DNA of 64,000 nt from JADFRG01 sp036986135 (GTDB lineage Bacteria; Chloroflexota; Anaerolineae; Anaerolineales; E44-bin32). Positions 53,194 through 63,019 of this stretch are shown here, in pieces. A program made the position numbers and the translations under genes. Position 1 is the first letter of the stretch. Each line of letters begins with the position of its first letter. The stretch is from the NCBI GenBank assembly GCA_036986135.1, contig BTQZ01000003.1:79036-143035 (forward strand), given 5' to 3'. The notes under the pieces are model-generated. The model did no database searches. It saw only the letters and a list, made by a program, of their open reading frames with translations, and was not told the DNA's origin.

Positions 53194-55427
53194 CCGCAGC
53201 CATCGTCTTTGTGTTTGTGTTAACGGGTCTGCTATGGCTTGCGCCCCTAATCAGCGATCCGACAGGGGTGATTTTTTGGCGAGGGGGTGCATATTCGGAC
53301 CTCCTGATTTCTCACTGGCCGAACGCGACCTTTGTGCGCCGTTCGCTGATCGACTGGGGGCAGGTACCTCTCTGGAATCCGATGATCCTCTCGGGCGCCC
53401 CGTTTGCGGCCGATCCGCTTTCAGGGCTGTATTACCCGCCGAACTGGCTGGCGATCGCGCTCAATCCGGCTGTGGCATTCAATTTACTGGCCTGGCTCCA
53501 CATAGCCTGGGGCGGGCTGGGTATGTGGAAGCTTGCGCGAGCTCTCGGGATCAGGTCGGGTCCGGCTGTCGTGGCGGGCTTGGCGTTTGCGGGAATGCCA
53601 AAGCTGATCGGGCACTTTGGGCTCGGACACGTTTCGCTGGTCTTTGCCGTCTACTGGACTCCTTGGGTGTTGCTCGCCTTTGAGAAGGCGGTTCGCGAAA
53701 TGAATGGGAGGCGCCTGGCTTCTGCGGCGCTCGCCGGGGGCGCGCTGGGCATGGTATTTCTGATCGATCCGCGTTGGTACTTGCCATCGGCGCTGCTATC
53801 GGGGGCGTTTGCTGTGTGGCGATTTGCGCATAGCCAAAAGCGATCAGCGGAAGAAAGTGCGGATGAAGCCGCACCGCAAGAGCTCGGACCGTCCCGGATC
53901 AGTGCGGGGAATCGAGAGGGAATAAGAAGATCAGTTGGAGAGGAAGAGGCAGCCGCACCGCAATCGCAAGCGCTTGGCGAATCTCCACCAGGCGTCGGCC
54001 CGAAGCGAAGTGAGCAGGCGAGCTGGATCCGAGCGGCCTCGTCTCTCATTATCGCAGGGCTAATGTCTCTTGCCATTGCAGCGATACTAGCGGTGCCGTT
54101 GGGTGAGTTTGTATCGCTTAGTACTCGCGCGAACCTATCTCTAGCTGAATCGTCGGCGCTCCGCCTGCCACCCTCATATCTCCTGAACGTGTTGGCTCCC
54201 GAGTACGCAGGTTGGCCGGAGTGGCAGGTTTATGCGGGGGTCGTGGTGCTTTTCCTGGCCCTAGCGACGCTGCCAAGCCGTGCGCCGGGGCGGTGGTTTT
54301 GGGTGGGAATTGTCATCTTCTCGCTCATTCTCGCTCTTGGCGACCTCACACCTATCTACGCGCTCATGTCTACGCTCGTACCGGGATTCGGCCAACTGCG
54401 CGTACCTCCTCGTAGCTTGTTCCTCTCTTCATTTGCCCTGGCCATGCTGGCCGGCATGGGATTGGATCAGATGCTTAAGCGAAGGGCACAGGTCAGATCG
54501 CTTCGGATCATCGGCGCGGCACTCGCAGGCATATCGCTGGCGCTGGCCCTCGGCATGTGGCTGCGCAATCAAGCAGCACTGCAATCGGCGGCCTTTATCG
54601 TGTCTGCCGCGCTGATCGGATTGTCAGTTATCTGGACGGGGATTTGCTTACGTAAGCGGTCGCAATGGTCAATCGTGGGATGGTGCCTGCTGATCGTGCT
54701 CGATCTCAGCTTGGTGAATCTAGCAACCGTTGAAGTTCGCCCTGGCCCGGATCTAGAGCGTGAAAGGGCGGGCCCAGAAGCGGGAAACCCACGCGCGTTT
54801 TCGCCCTCCTACAGCCTGCCTCAGCCTGCTGCCGCTGCCGCGGGGCTTGAATTGGCGGATGGGATCAATCCCCTGCAGTTGGCCTCCTACTCGGCCTACA
54901 TGTCGCGGGCTACCGGATTCAGTGAAGACGAATATTCGGTGACTCTGCCGCCATTTCCTGAGGGCGACCCTCAGGTCGAATGGGCCTTCAGGCCCGATCT
55001 GGCTTTGATGGGAGACCTCGCCATCGCGCAGATCGTCTCCGCGTATCCGATTGAGCACACCGATCTCGAATTTGAAGGAGCGGAGGAGGGGCGCTATTAC
55101 TACCGCAACCCTCAAGCCAGGCCGCGTGCCTGGATCGAAGGCGGGGCACCGGTGGAAGTGCTGGAACGCACCCCCAATCGGATCGTCATGAGAGCTACGG
55201 GGCCGGGGACGCTGGTTGCCGGCGAAATTGCCTATCCGGGGTGGGAGGTCACGATCGACGGTGCGACCGCCCCCCTCGATACGTACGCGGGGTTGCTGCG
55301 CGCGGTTGAACTGTCCTCCGGAGAGCACGAGGTGGTATTTGCCTTTCGCTCCAACTCGCTGCGCGCGGGAGCGCTCGTCACCCTTCTCGGCCTGACCTTA
55401 CTGGCGTCGTTCTGGATCAGGCGTTGA
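53190..55427 (+). CDS. YfhO-like membrane protein, copy B of a duplicated pair
   Basis: The 745-residue protein has YfhO/DUF2298-like features: PLWNPMILSGAPFAADPLSG, then LYYPPNW in the first long loop, about 12 membrane helices, and an extracytoplasmic C-terminal beta domain with IAYPGWEVTIDGATAP and a final helix. YfhO proteins glycosylate lipoteichoic acid in Bacillus; the family suggests lipid-linked sugar transfer. Residues ~214-278 are a hydrophilic, Glu/Ala/Ser-rich insert absent from copy B', with the 13-base sequence AGCCGCACCGCAA twice (53867, 53951). TTG start overlaps the upstream stop. Confidence 0.8.
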   Translation: MTAAIVFVFVLTGLLWLAPLISDPTGVIFWRGGAYSDLLISHWPNATFVRRSLIDWGQVPLWNPMILSGAPFAADPLSGLYYPPNWLAIALNPAVAFNLLAWLHIAWGGLGMWKLARALGIRSGPAVVAGLAFAGMPKLIGHFGLGHVSLVFAVYWTPWVLLAFEKAVREMNGRRLASAALAGGALGMVFLIDPRWYLPSALLSGAFAVWRFAHSQKRSAEESADEAAPQELGPSRISAGNREGIRRSVGEEEAAAPQSQALGESPPGVGPKRSEQASWIRAASSLIIAGLMSLAIAAILAVPLGEFVSLSTRANLSLAESSALRLPPSYLLNVLAPEYAGWPEWQVYAGVVVLFLALATLPSRAPGRWFWVGIVIFSLILALGDLTPIYALMSTLVPGFGQLRVPPRSLFLSSFALAMLAGMGLDQMLKRRAQVRSLRIIGAALAGISLALALGMWLRNQAALQSAAFIVSAALIGLSVIWTGICLRKRSQWSIVGWCLLIVLDLSLVNLATVEVRPGPDLERERAGPEAGNPRAFSPSYSLPQPAAAAAGLELADGINPLQLASYSAYMSRATGFSEDEYSVTLPPFPEGDPQVEWAFRPDLALMGDLAIAQIVSAYPIEHTDLEFEGAEEGRYYYRNPQARPRAWIEGGAPVEVLERTPNRIVMRATGPGTLVAGEIAYPGWEVTIDGATAPLDTYAGLLRAVELSSGEHEVVFAFRSNSLRAGALVTLLGLTLLASFWIRR

Positions 55428-56971
55428 CCCGAAGCGAGACTCGCTGGGCCCTGCTCTACTCGGTGATCCTGGCCCTGGTAACGAGCTTGCCTTACCTGCT
55501 CGCAGCGCTAAGCCCAGAGCGCGATTGGAGCTTCACCGGATTTCTCCTCGCGACAGAAGACGGCAATTCTTACATCGCTAAAATGCTCTCGGGGTTTGAG
55601 GGGGCCTGGCTATTCCGAAGCCCGTATTCCACAGCAGAGCAATCCGGCGTCCTGGCTTTCCTTCCTTACATCCTGGTTGGCAAGGTCAGCAACGGATCCC
55701 ACGGCCAGCTGGTGGCTCTCTACCATCTGTTTCGGGTGCTGGCTATCCCAGCCCTGGTGCTGACGGTCTACCGGTTCTCCTCCTTGTTTGTCGAAAACAT
55801 CGCGCTGCGCCGCTGGACGGTGATCATCGCAACCATCGGGGGTGGGTTGGGCTGGCTCCTGATAATGCTGGGACAGCCGACGGTTGCTGGCAGCCTGCCG
55901 CTGGAGTTTTACTCACCGGAGACCTTCGGGTTCCTTGCCATATACGGTCTGCCGCATCTGACGCTGGCACGCGCGGCGATGCTGCTTGGCTTTGTCTGGT
56001 ATCTGCAGGATGAATCGAGGTGGCGCTCAGGCTTCGCATTGCTGGTTGCGGGCTTAATACATTCACCAGAACTGCTCTCTGCCTTCGCAGTCCTGAGCGC
56101 GCACGCTATCGCAGTCCTGGGATTCGGGGCGCAAAAATCCCAATGGATGAGACGCCTGGCGCGCGCGGTCCTGCCCTCCGTCCCACTGATCGCGTACCTT
56201 GGCTATGCTGCGCTCACCGATCCATACCTGCAATCCTGGGCCGCCCAGAATCTAATTCTCTCGCCTCATCCCATCTTGTATCTGTTAGCGTTCGGCATCG
56301 TGCTGCCTGCCGCTTTCATCGGTGCGCGCAATCTGCTTCGTCGAAGGCGGGAGGCGATGTTGTTTCCGGTTGCCTGGGCGATTGCCATCCCGGCGTTGGC
56401 TTGGGCGCCGCTCAGCATTCAGCGCCGCCTGCCGGAGGGTGGCTGGGTGGCGCTGGCTGTGCTGGCGGCAGCGGGGCTTGCCACGCTCGAAGGAGCCTCA
56501 GGGCGGCGGCTTGGAAGGGTTGCCATTGCCAGCTTATTGATTCCCAGCAGCCTGCTGATCTTGGCCGCCGGATTCGAGCTTGCGGTGAACCCTCGAGAAC
56601 CTGCCTTCCGACCACAAGAAGAGGTCGAGGCGTTTGGCCGATTGAGTCGGTTGGCGGAGCAGTCGGCAATTGTGCTGGCCTCCTTCGATACCAGCAATCC
56701 CCTCCCGGCCTGGGCGCCGGTGCGAGTTGTCGCTGGCCACGGGCCTGAGACTGCGGGGCTGGCCGAACTGAGGCCCAGGATCGAAGATTTCTATCGGGTT
56801 TCCGGAACAGAAGAACAGCGAATGTCACTCATACGAGACGAGCGAATCACCTATCTTATTTACGGGCCTAGAGAGCGCGCCCTCGGCGATTGGAACCCGC
56901 AGGAATGGGAGTGTTTGGATCTCTTAGACAGTCAAGGCGGATATGACCTCTACCAGACCTGCCTTCCGTAA
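55424..56971 (+). CDS. polytopic membrane protein, copy A' of the duplicated pair
   Basis: The 515-residue protein is paralogous to the gene at 51640: the same length, about 11 membrane helices, loop TEDGNSYIAKMLSG, the block LSIQRRLPEGGWVALAVLAA (VSLQRRLTLG in copy A) and a soluble end (DERITYLIYGPRERALGDW) matching the place of AGVDYAFYG in A. TTG start overlaps the previous stop by 4 bases. Likely GT-C-like glycosyltransferase or glycan-assembly protein (inference). Confidence 0.7.
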   Translation: MTRSETRWALLYSVILALVTSLPYLLAALSPERDWSFTGFLLATEDGNSYIAKMLSGFEGAWLFRSPYSTAEQSGVLAFLPYILVGKVSNGSHGQLVALYHLFRVLAIPALVLTVYRFSSLFVENIALRRWTVIIATIGGGLGWLLIMLGQPTVAGSLPLEFYSPETFGFLAIYGLPHLTLARAAMLLGFVWYLQDESRWRSGFALLVAGLIHSPELLSAFAVLSAHAIAVLGFGAQKSQWMRRLARAVLPSVPLIAYLGYAALTDPYLQSWAAQNLILSPHPILYLLAFGIVLPAAFIGARNLLRRRREAMLFPVAWAIAIPALAWAPLSIQRRLPEGGWVALAVLAAAGLATLEGASGRRLGRVAIASLLIPSSLLILAAGFELAVNPREPAFRPQEEVEAFGRLSRLAEQSAIVLASFDTSNPLPAWAPVRVVAGHGPETAGLAELRPRIEDFYRVSGTEEQRMSLIRDERITYLIYGPRERALGDWNPQEWECLDLLDSQGGYDLYQTCLP

Positions 56972-59150
56972 GGCCCTTCCCTGGCTGCCAATCGTACTTG
57001 GGCCGATTCTGCTCTTCGGAATCGATCTGATCCAAGGCCGCGCGTTGTTCTGGGGTGCTCCCCTACTGCAGTTCACGCCGTGGCACACCGCGGCCAAAGA
57101 GATCGCATTCTCGGGCCACTTCCCATTGTGGAACCCGTGGCTGGGAATGGGAGCACCGCTGCTGGCGAATTATCAATCGGCGCTGCTGTATCCGCCGAAC
57201 TGGATATTGCTAGCGACCGATGTCTCGTGGGGCCAAACGTTCCTGGTTCTGCTGCACCTCATTTGGGCCGGATTCGGTATGGCGTTGCTCGCTCGGTCCA
57301 TCGGGCTCGGTACGTTTGCCCAGGCCATCGCAGGGCTTGCGTACGGGATGTCTGGGTACCTGGTTGCCAGATCGGGCTTCCTCAGCATCAATGCCGCCGC
57401 GGCCTGGCTTCCCTGGATCCTGTTTGCCGCAGAGGGCCTGTCAAAAAAACCCAGGCCGCGCAGCGTGGCCTTGCTCGGCTTAGTGCTCGGCCTCCAGTGG
57501 CTCTCTGGACACGCGCAGATCGCATGGTACACGCTAATTCTGGCCGCGGCGTGGGTCGTATACCGCGCGCGCTACAGCTCAGGCTCGACTGGAAAGGCAG
57601 TCATGGCTCTGGTGGCGGCAGGGCTGCTGGCATTCGCCATTGCTGCCGTGCAGATCATTCCGACGTTGGAGTACGTATCGGTTTCCAACCGAGCTGGTGA
57701 TTTGGATCCCGAATTCGCATTGACCTACTCGTTCTGGCCCTGGCGATTGTTCGGGCTCCTTGCGCCCGACCTTTTTGGCAATCCCCGCACAGCAGATTTC
57801 TGGGGCTACGGGAATTTCTGGGAAGACGCGATCTACGTGGGACTGCTTCCATTGCTCCTGGCCGTCGGTGCACTATTTACCAAAGCGATCGGCCGCTTGA
57901 AATGGTTCTTGCTCGGGATAGCAGTGGTCGCGTTTCTGCTGAGCCTCGGAAGCAATACGCCGATCTTCACCCTCCTCTTCGAGATAGTGCCAACGTTTTC
58001 ACTATTTCAGGCGCCCACGCGCTGGAATCTCTGGCTGGTGGCCTCCCTGTCGCTGCTGGCAGGCCTGGGAGCCGAACATTGGCAGGTTGCGGAGGGGCGG
58101 AAACTCTATTGGCTTCGCCTCGGCACCGCAGGCGCGGGTGCCGTGCTGGTGGTTGCCACCCTGATCGGCTTGCTTGAGACCGACATCGAACCGACATTCA
58201 CCCGCGCGATTGCTGTGGCCGGCTTTTGGCTTGCCGCCGGCGGAATTCTGGCTCTTCTGCGAACGGAGCCGGCCCGCGCAGGATGGACCGCGGCAGCCCT
58301 GAGTGTTGTTGTGGTCGACCTCTTCCTCGCCGGTCGTGGCCTCAATCCCACATTGCCAGCCAAGTTCAATTCAGCCCCGACCGCTCTCAGTGAGCAAGTA
58401 TTTGGTGACCATCGTCTGTACATGTCGCAAGACGTGGAAAGAGAAATCAAGTTCGATGTGGCGTTTCGATTCGATAGCTTTCAAACAGAGCTCGACTGGC
58501 GGATCGTGCGGGAGAGCGGTCTGCCGAATACTGCTCTAATGGATCGAATTGCATCCGCCAATAACTTTGATCCTCTGCTCCCCGCGAGATACGTTGCATG
58601 GATGGAGCAACTAGAGCGTACGACGCCCGCGCTGCGCGACCGATTGCTGCCCTACATGAATGTGGGTTGGCAGGCCTCAGTTCAAGACAGCCTTCCGACG
58701 AGCTATGACCCGGTACCGGCTCCCGTGCGCGCCTGGATCGTCCCGCGCGCAGACTGGGTGACGAGTCCAGCGGAAGCCATCCGCCGAACGACCGCTTCGA
58801 ATTTCGACCCATCCAGAGAAGTGCTGCTGGAAGGGGATCCCCGACTGGAGTTGGGTGGTCTGGGCGTGGTGATGGCCCTCCGAGATAAGGGCCCGAACGA
58901 GGTTGAGCTAGCGGTTGAGGCGCCGGAGGGAGGCTGGCTCGTGCTGGCAGATACCTGGTATCCAGGGTGGACGGCTGAGCTCGATGGTCGGACCATTGAA
59001 AGCTATCCTGCGAATGGAGTTATGCGATCCATTTGGGTGCCGGCCGGTCAACATACGGTGGCCTTCAAGTACCGTCCGATTACGGTGCCAATCGGCCTTG
59101 CGCTGACGCTTGTGGGGCTAGCGGCTTTCGTGTACCTGAGGCGCGAATGA
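56943..59150 (+). CDS. YfhO-like membrane protein, copy B' of the duplicated pair
   Basis: The 735-residue protein is paralogous to copy B: FPLWNPWLGMGAPLLANYQS, then ALLYPPNW, about 12 helices and a C-terminal beta domain with ADTWYPGWTAELDGRTI. It lacks the hydrophilic insert of B. Its ATG lies 29 bases inside copy A', the longest overlap of the operon; no later credible start exists before the first helix. Probable sugar transfer from a lipid carrier on the outer membrane face (inference). Confidence 0.8.
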   Translation: MTSTRPAFRKALPWLPIVLGPILLFGIDLIQGRALFWGAPLLQFTPWHTAAKEIAFSGHFPLWNPWLGMGAPLLANYQSALLYPPNWILLATDVSWGQTFLVLLHLIWAGFGMALLARSIGLGTFAQAIAGLAYGMSGYLVARSGFLSINAAAAWLPWILFAAEGLSKKPRPRSVALLGLVLGLQWLSGHAQIAWYTLILAAAWVVYRARYSSGSTGKAVMALVAAGLLAFAIAAVQIIPTLEYVSVSNRAGDLDPEFALTYSFWPWRLFGLLAPDLFGNPRTADFWGYGNFWEDAIYVGLLPLLLAVGALFTKAIGRLKWFLLGIAVVAFLLSLGSNTPIFTLLFEIVPTFSLFQAPTRWNLWLVASLSLLAGLGAEHWQVAEGRKLYWLRLGTAGAGAVLVVATLIGLLETDIEPTFTRAIAVAGFWLAAGGILALLRTEPARAGWTAAALSVVVVDLFLAGRGLNPTLPAKFNSAPTALSEQVFGDHRLYMSQDVEREIKFDVAFRFDSFQTELDWRIVRESGLPNTALMDRIASANNFDPLLPARYVAWMEQLERTTPALRDRLLPYMNVGWQASVQDSLPTSYDPVPAPVRAWIVPRADWVTSPAEAIRRTTASNFDPSREVLLEGDPRLELGGLGVVMALRDKGPNEVELAVEAPEGGWLVLADTWYPGWTAELDGRTIESYPANGVMRSIWVPAGQHTVAFKYRPITVPIGLALTLVGLAAFVYLRRE

Positions 59151-60232
59151 GAGCATACTGGCCTGCAACGGTGGCGGCCCTGGTAGCAGGCGCCTACGTC
59201 GTCTGGCGCCTGGCAAGCTTTGGTTGGCAGCCGATCGAACTCTTCGAGTTGGGTACCCGCTTCTCGCAGGGAATTGAGGGTGGCTCGCCCGGGTATGACG
59301 GGCAGTTTTCCTATTACATCGCATCGAGCCCCGACCCGAAAGTCGTCGAGCCGAACTTGGATGTCCCCGCCTATCGATACCAACGGATCCTGTACCCGCT
59401 CTCCGCACGCGTGATGTCGATCGGGGTCGAAGCCTGGCTGCCTTGGTCTTTCGTAATTGTGGGCCTGCTGGCGCACTGGGGGGGCACGTGGGCGGTCGCG
59501 CGCTTCCTAATGGACCAGGCCTTGAATCCCTGGTATGCGCTGTCTTATGGCTTATGGGTCGGGCTGGTGGCTCCCATTGGATTGGGGCTTGGGGAACCAC
59601 TGGCCTATGGTCTCGCGGCGGGGGGATGGCTGCTAAGAGCGAGGGGCAGGGTCGGGTGGAGTGCATTGTTGTTTGGCCTGGCGCTGTTTGCAAAAGAAAC
59701 CACGATCATTTTCTTGGCCGCTGCCATCCTGGCTGAGCTGGCCGGGCAACGGAGAAGTCGTGCGCTGGTCGCCTATCTCGCCTCCCTGGCGGTCTTCGTC
59801 GGTTGGCAGGCCTGGCTGTGGAGGACCTTTGGGAGCCCCGGCCTAGGAAGTGGCGGGGATATGGCCACCTCATTCGAGTGGATCCCCTTCATGGGGCTGT
59901 TTCGCATCGGATCCGTCGACATGCTCGCACTGGGTCTATTCCTCTTGATTTTCTTGCCAACGATCGTGCTGCCCACCATATGGGCCGTGATCGCCTCCAT
60001 TCGATCGATCCTCAAAGGCATTCCTTCGGCGGAAGCCTGGTCGCTGCTCGGGAACGGAATTGCGTTGATGGTCCTACCGTTTTCCACCTTTCGTGAGCCG
60101 CTGGGACTGGTGCGATTCGCCAGCGGTCTGGTATTGGCAGTTATTCTGTTCTCCGCCTCGCGACAGCTCATGCGGCCGCTGCGCTACAGCCTCTTCTGGA
60201 CAGCACTATTGGCGATCTTGCTGGCGCAATAG
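59147..60232 (+). CDS. polytopic membrane protein
   Basis: The 361-residue protein has about nine membrane helices. It begins MRAYWPATVAALVAGAYVVW; the first outer loop has GYDGQFSYYIASSPDP (aromatic-rich, Asp-containing) followed by AYRYQRILYPLSARVMS, a pattern common to DUF2079/mannosyltransferase-like GT-C proteins. ATG 59147 overlaps the B' stop (ATGA). Family not firmly recognised. Confidence 0.7.
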   Translation: MRAYWPATVAALVAGAYVVWRLASFGWQPIELFELGTRFSQGIEGGSPGYDGQFSYYIASSPDPKVVEPNLDVPAYRYQRILYPLSARVMSIGVEAWLPWSFVIVGLLAHWGGTWAVARFLMDQALNPWYALSYGLWVGLVAPIGLGLGEPLAYGLAAGGWLLRARGRVGWSALLFGLALFAKETTIIFLAAAILAELAGQRRSRALVAYLASLAVFVGWQAWLWRTFGSPGLGSGGDMATSFEWIPFMGLFRIGSVDMLALGLFLLIFLPTIVLPTIWAVIASIRSILKGIPSAEAWSLLGNGIALMVLPFSTFREPLGLVRFASGLVLAVILFSASRQLMRPLRYSLFWTALLAILLAQ

Positions 60233-60283
60233 CCAAACGAAGTACAATTCTGCGGTTGGATCGCAGATTCGCTCCCAGGCACA

Positions 60284-61852
60284 ATGACTAGATTGATCAA
60301 ACGTGAAAGGCTCATTCTGCTGGCAGTCTTCACGGCCGGCATGACGACCTTGGCCATTGAGATTACGGCCGCCCGATTGCTGGGCACGGTGTTTGGTACC
60401 ACCAATATCGTGTGGGCGAACATCATCGGACTCATCTTGATCTATTTGGCCGCTGGTTACTTCATCGGCGGTCGGTGGGCCGATCGCTCTCCCCATACCG
60501 ACACCTTCTACCGCATCATTGCCTGGGGGGCATTCACCGCCGGCCTGGTGCCGCTGGTAGCCAAACCGGTGCTTCGACAGGCGGCGGTCGCGGTGCAGGC
60601 ACTGGACGCGGCGATCATGGCCGGATCTTTCATTTCAGTGCTCATTCTGTTCGTTGTCCCGATCACTCTCTTGGCCTGCGTTTCCCCCTTCGCCATTCGT
60701 CTCACGATCACGGAGACGGCGGAGGCGGGCCGCACTTCGGGAAGGGTATATGCGGTATCCACCGTGGGCTCTATCCTCGGAACGTTTATTCCCGTGCTAT
60801 GGCTGATCCCAACCATCGGAACCGCGCGTACGTTCCTCCTGTACAGTCTGGTGCTGCTGGTCCTGGCACTTGGCGGTCTGGCCTACGAGGGCGGTTTCCG
60901 TAGCATGTTACGATACGCATGGATGCCGATTGCCCTGCTCGTGTTTGCCTTTCTGGCGCTTTCGGGTCCAATCAAAGACGGTTCGCTGTACGAGACGGAG
61001 TCGTCTTACAACTACATCCAGGTCGTTGACAGCAACGGTGTGCGCCTGCTCTACCTGAACGAGGGCCTGGCGGAACACTCGATTTATTTGCCGGAGGAGG
61101 GCGCACCCCCATACGGATACGGCACGTGGGAGATGTTTCTCGCTGCGCCCTTTTTCAATCCTGCCCCGGTGGAGCTTGATGACCTTGAGCGAGTGGGTTT
61201 GATTGGCCTGGCCGGCGGCACGATTGCGAAGCAGTATTCGGAGGTTTTTGGACCGGTACCTATCGATGGATGGGAAATCGATCCGGAGATCATTCGCGTC
61301 GGCCGCGAATACTTCGATATGAACGAGCCAAACTTAGATGCAATCGAGGCCGATGGTCGCTGGGGCCTTGAACAAAGCGAGCAGCTTTATTCAGTCATCG
61401 CCATCGATGCCTATCGCGCACCGTATATCCCCTGGCAACTAACTACCGTTGAGTTTTTCCAAAACGTGGCGGAGCATCTCGACGATCGGGGGGTCTTGGC
61501 GATAAACGTGGGGCGTACTGCTGAGGACAGACGTCTGATCGAAGCACTGGCTGGAACGATCCAGGCCGTCTTTCCCTCGGTATACCTGGTGGATGTGCCA
61601 GGTAGTTTCAATTCACTGCTGTATGCTACGCGAAAGCCAACGCGTGCTACCAACCTGGTTGAAAATCTGCTTGCCCTGGAAGATCGCGGGGCTCCGACTG
61701 AACTGCTCGATGTGCTCAACCGTGCAACGGCGAACATCCGAACCACACCCGAAACAGATATCGTGTTCACCGATGATCGTGCGCCGGTCGAGCAACTGAT
61801 CAACTCGATTGTGCTCCAATTTATGCTGGGGGGGATGGAAGGATTACCCTGA
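60284..61852 (+). CDS. membrane protein fused to spermidine-synthase-like methyltransferase fold
   Basis: The protein has 522 residues. The first ~225 residues form seven membrane helices (ITAARLLGTVFGTTNIVWAN; LACVSPFAIRLTITETAEAG), the N-terminal half of the 'fused MFS/spermidine synthase' family. Residues ~240-500 are a Rossmann domain: LIGLAGGTIAKQYSEVF, WEIDPEIIRVGREYF and DGRWGLEQ match the SpeE nucleotide-binding order. The aminopropyl donor site is less clear, so polyamine synthesis is not proven. It is 51 bases after the previous gene, the only sizeable gap in the operon. Confidence 0.82.
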   Translation: MTRLIKRERLILLAVFTAGMTTLAIEITAARLLGTVFGTTNIVWANIIGLILIYLAAGYFIGGRWADRSPHTDTFYRIIAWGAFTAGLVPLVAKPVLRQAAVAVQALDAAIMAGSFISVLILFVVPITLLACVSPFAIRLTITETAEAGRTSGRVYAVSTVGSILGTFIPVLWLIPTIGTARTFLLYSLVLLVLALGGLAYEGGFRSMLRYAWMPIALLVFAFLALSGPIKDGSLYETESSYNYIQVVDSNGVRLLYLNEGLAEHSIYLPEEGAPPYGYGTWEMFLAAPFFNPAPVELDDLERVGLIGLAGGTIAKQYSEVFGPVPIDGWEIDPEIIRVGREYFDMNEPNLDAIEADGRWGLEQSEQLYSVIAIDAYRAPYIPWQLTTVEFFQNVAEHLDDRGVLAINVGRTAEDRRLIEALAGTIQAVFPSVYLVDVPGSFNSLLYATRKPTRATNLVENLLALEDRGAPTELLDVLNRATANIRTTPETDIVFTDDRAPVEQLINSIVLQFMLGGMEGLP

Positions 61853-62538
61853 TGGATACAACTTCGCAACCCGGATGGCTGACTGCCGCGCGCATCTTCC
61901 TACAAGCGCTCATACCGGCGATCCTGGTGCTGACCAGCGTGCGGCTGATGATGACCAATAGCTTCGTGCGCTTCAATTACGCCTTGCCTGGCTTCCCGAG
62001 GGATCAGTACGGGTTTACTCAAGAGGATCGGCTGCAGCACGCGCCGATCGCCCTTGAGTATCTGCTGAATGATGCGGGAATCGAGTTTCTTGGGGATCAG
62101 CAATTTGAAGATGGCACTCCGGTCTACAATGCGCGCGAGCTCGGCCACATGGTAGACGTCAAGCAGATCACCCGGGCCGCCCTAAACGTCTGGCGCCTCG
62201 GACTGATTGCGGCGGTCGCCACTAGCGTGCTCTTGTGGAGAGTCGCCGGCAGCAGGTATCTCTGGGAGAGCCTCCAGGCAGGTGCTAAACTGACCGCGCT
62301 GGTCATGGTTATTCTGATTGTGGGGTTGCTCGTCGCGTTCTCGGTGCTCTTTGTAGCCTTTCACGAGATCTTTTTCGATCCTAATACATGGACCTTCCTG
62401 TTCAGCGACACCCTGATTCGGCTATTTCCCGAGCGCTTCTGGCAAGTGGCCTTTGCGACCGTCGGTGTTGCGACTCTGGTCCAAGCGGGCTTGCTGTACT
62501 TGATCACGCGCCTCCTGCTCGTGGGTTCCGCCCACTAA
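61852..62538 (+). CDS. DUF1461/TIGR01906 integral membrane protein
   Basis: The 228-residue protein has four to five membrane helices. Family features: an early FNYALPGFPRDQYGFTQEDR loop, ELGHMVDVKQ, and the FHEIFFDPNTWTFLFSDTLI stretch, all typical of DUF1461. Its ATG overlaps the previous stop (TGATG). Last gene of the operon; function unknown. Confidence 0.88.
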   Translation: MDTTSQPGWLTAARIFLQALIPAILVLTSVRLMMTNSFVRFNYALPGFPRDQYGFTQEDRLQHAPIALEYLLNDAGIEFLGDQQFEDGTPVYNARELGHMVDVKQITRAALNVWRLGLIAAVATSVLLWRVAGSRYLWESLQAGAKLTALVMVILIVGLLVAFSVLFVAFHEIFFDPNTWTFLFSDTLIRLFPERFWQVAFATVGVATLVQAGLLYLITRLLLVGSAH

Positions 62539-62815
62539 ATCTTGGGGCCCTTTGGACCCGACTGCCTGTGCCCGGCACGGGTGCGGCTAACCACTAGGCC
62601 AGGCGAAAGCCAGAGGCCGTCAGCGAGATGGCAGCGCCACCTGGATCCCTGGAAATACACCAGGATCTACGACGAACACCAACAGGCACCGGGATCGAAT
62701 CGAGAGCCCATAAAGAGTGCGGATGGAAGCAAGGTGAAAGGTTGGTTTTGGAGGAGCAGTAACGGTTAGGTCTCCACGTCGACCCTTGGCAATCTAAGCC
62801 TTCTCATGGAAGAGC
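62539..62815. other. intergenic stretch after the membrane operon
   Basis: No gene. A tRNA-like D-arm pattern on the minus strand near 62580-62605 does not extend into a full cloverleaf. Several short inverted G/C runs near 62546-62585 may end the operon transcript, but no T-run follows. Confidence 0.35.
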
Positions 62816-62965
62816 CTGTGTGAAAAGTCCGATTTTTCCCGCGTCAACGGGCCAGCGTCCCTCTCATTACACTCTCAGCCCGTATTTACGGGAACTGAAC
62901 CGCATAATAAGCATATTCTGGTGTTTTCCTCCCACCGATTATCTTATTGCCGACTTTTCACACAG
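62816..62965. mobile_element. 150-bp MITE-like element with 14-bp terminal inverted repeats
   Basis: CTGTGTGAAAAGTC at 62816-62829 and its exact reverse complement at 62952-62965 bracket 122 non-coding bases. The ends resemble insertion-sequence termini that start CTGTGTGAAAA (IS1182- or IS4-like, by recall). No transposase frame fits, so this is a non-autonomous copy or deletion remnant. No clear target-site duplication was seen. Confidence 0.6.
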
Positions 62966-63019
62966 CCTGGGAAGGGGTTAGGCGGCCACATCCCGTGCTG
63001 GCTGTGCACTGCAGGCCAT

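Noticed and set aside
62551..62610. tRNA-like sequence on the minus strand (CCTAGTGGTTAG D-arm pattern)
   Set aside because: No consistent anticodon or T arm could be folded.
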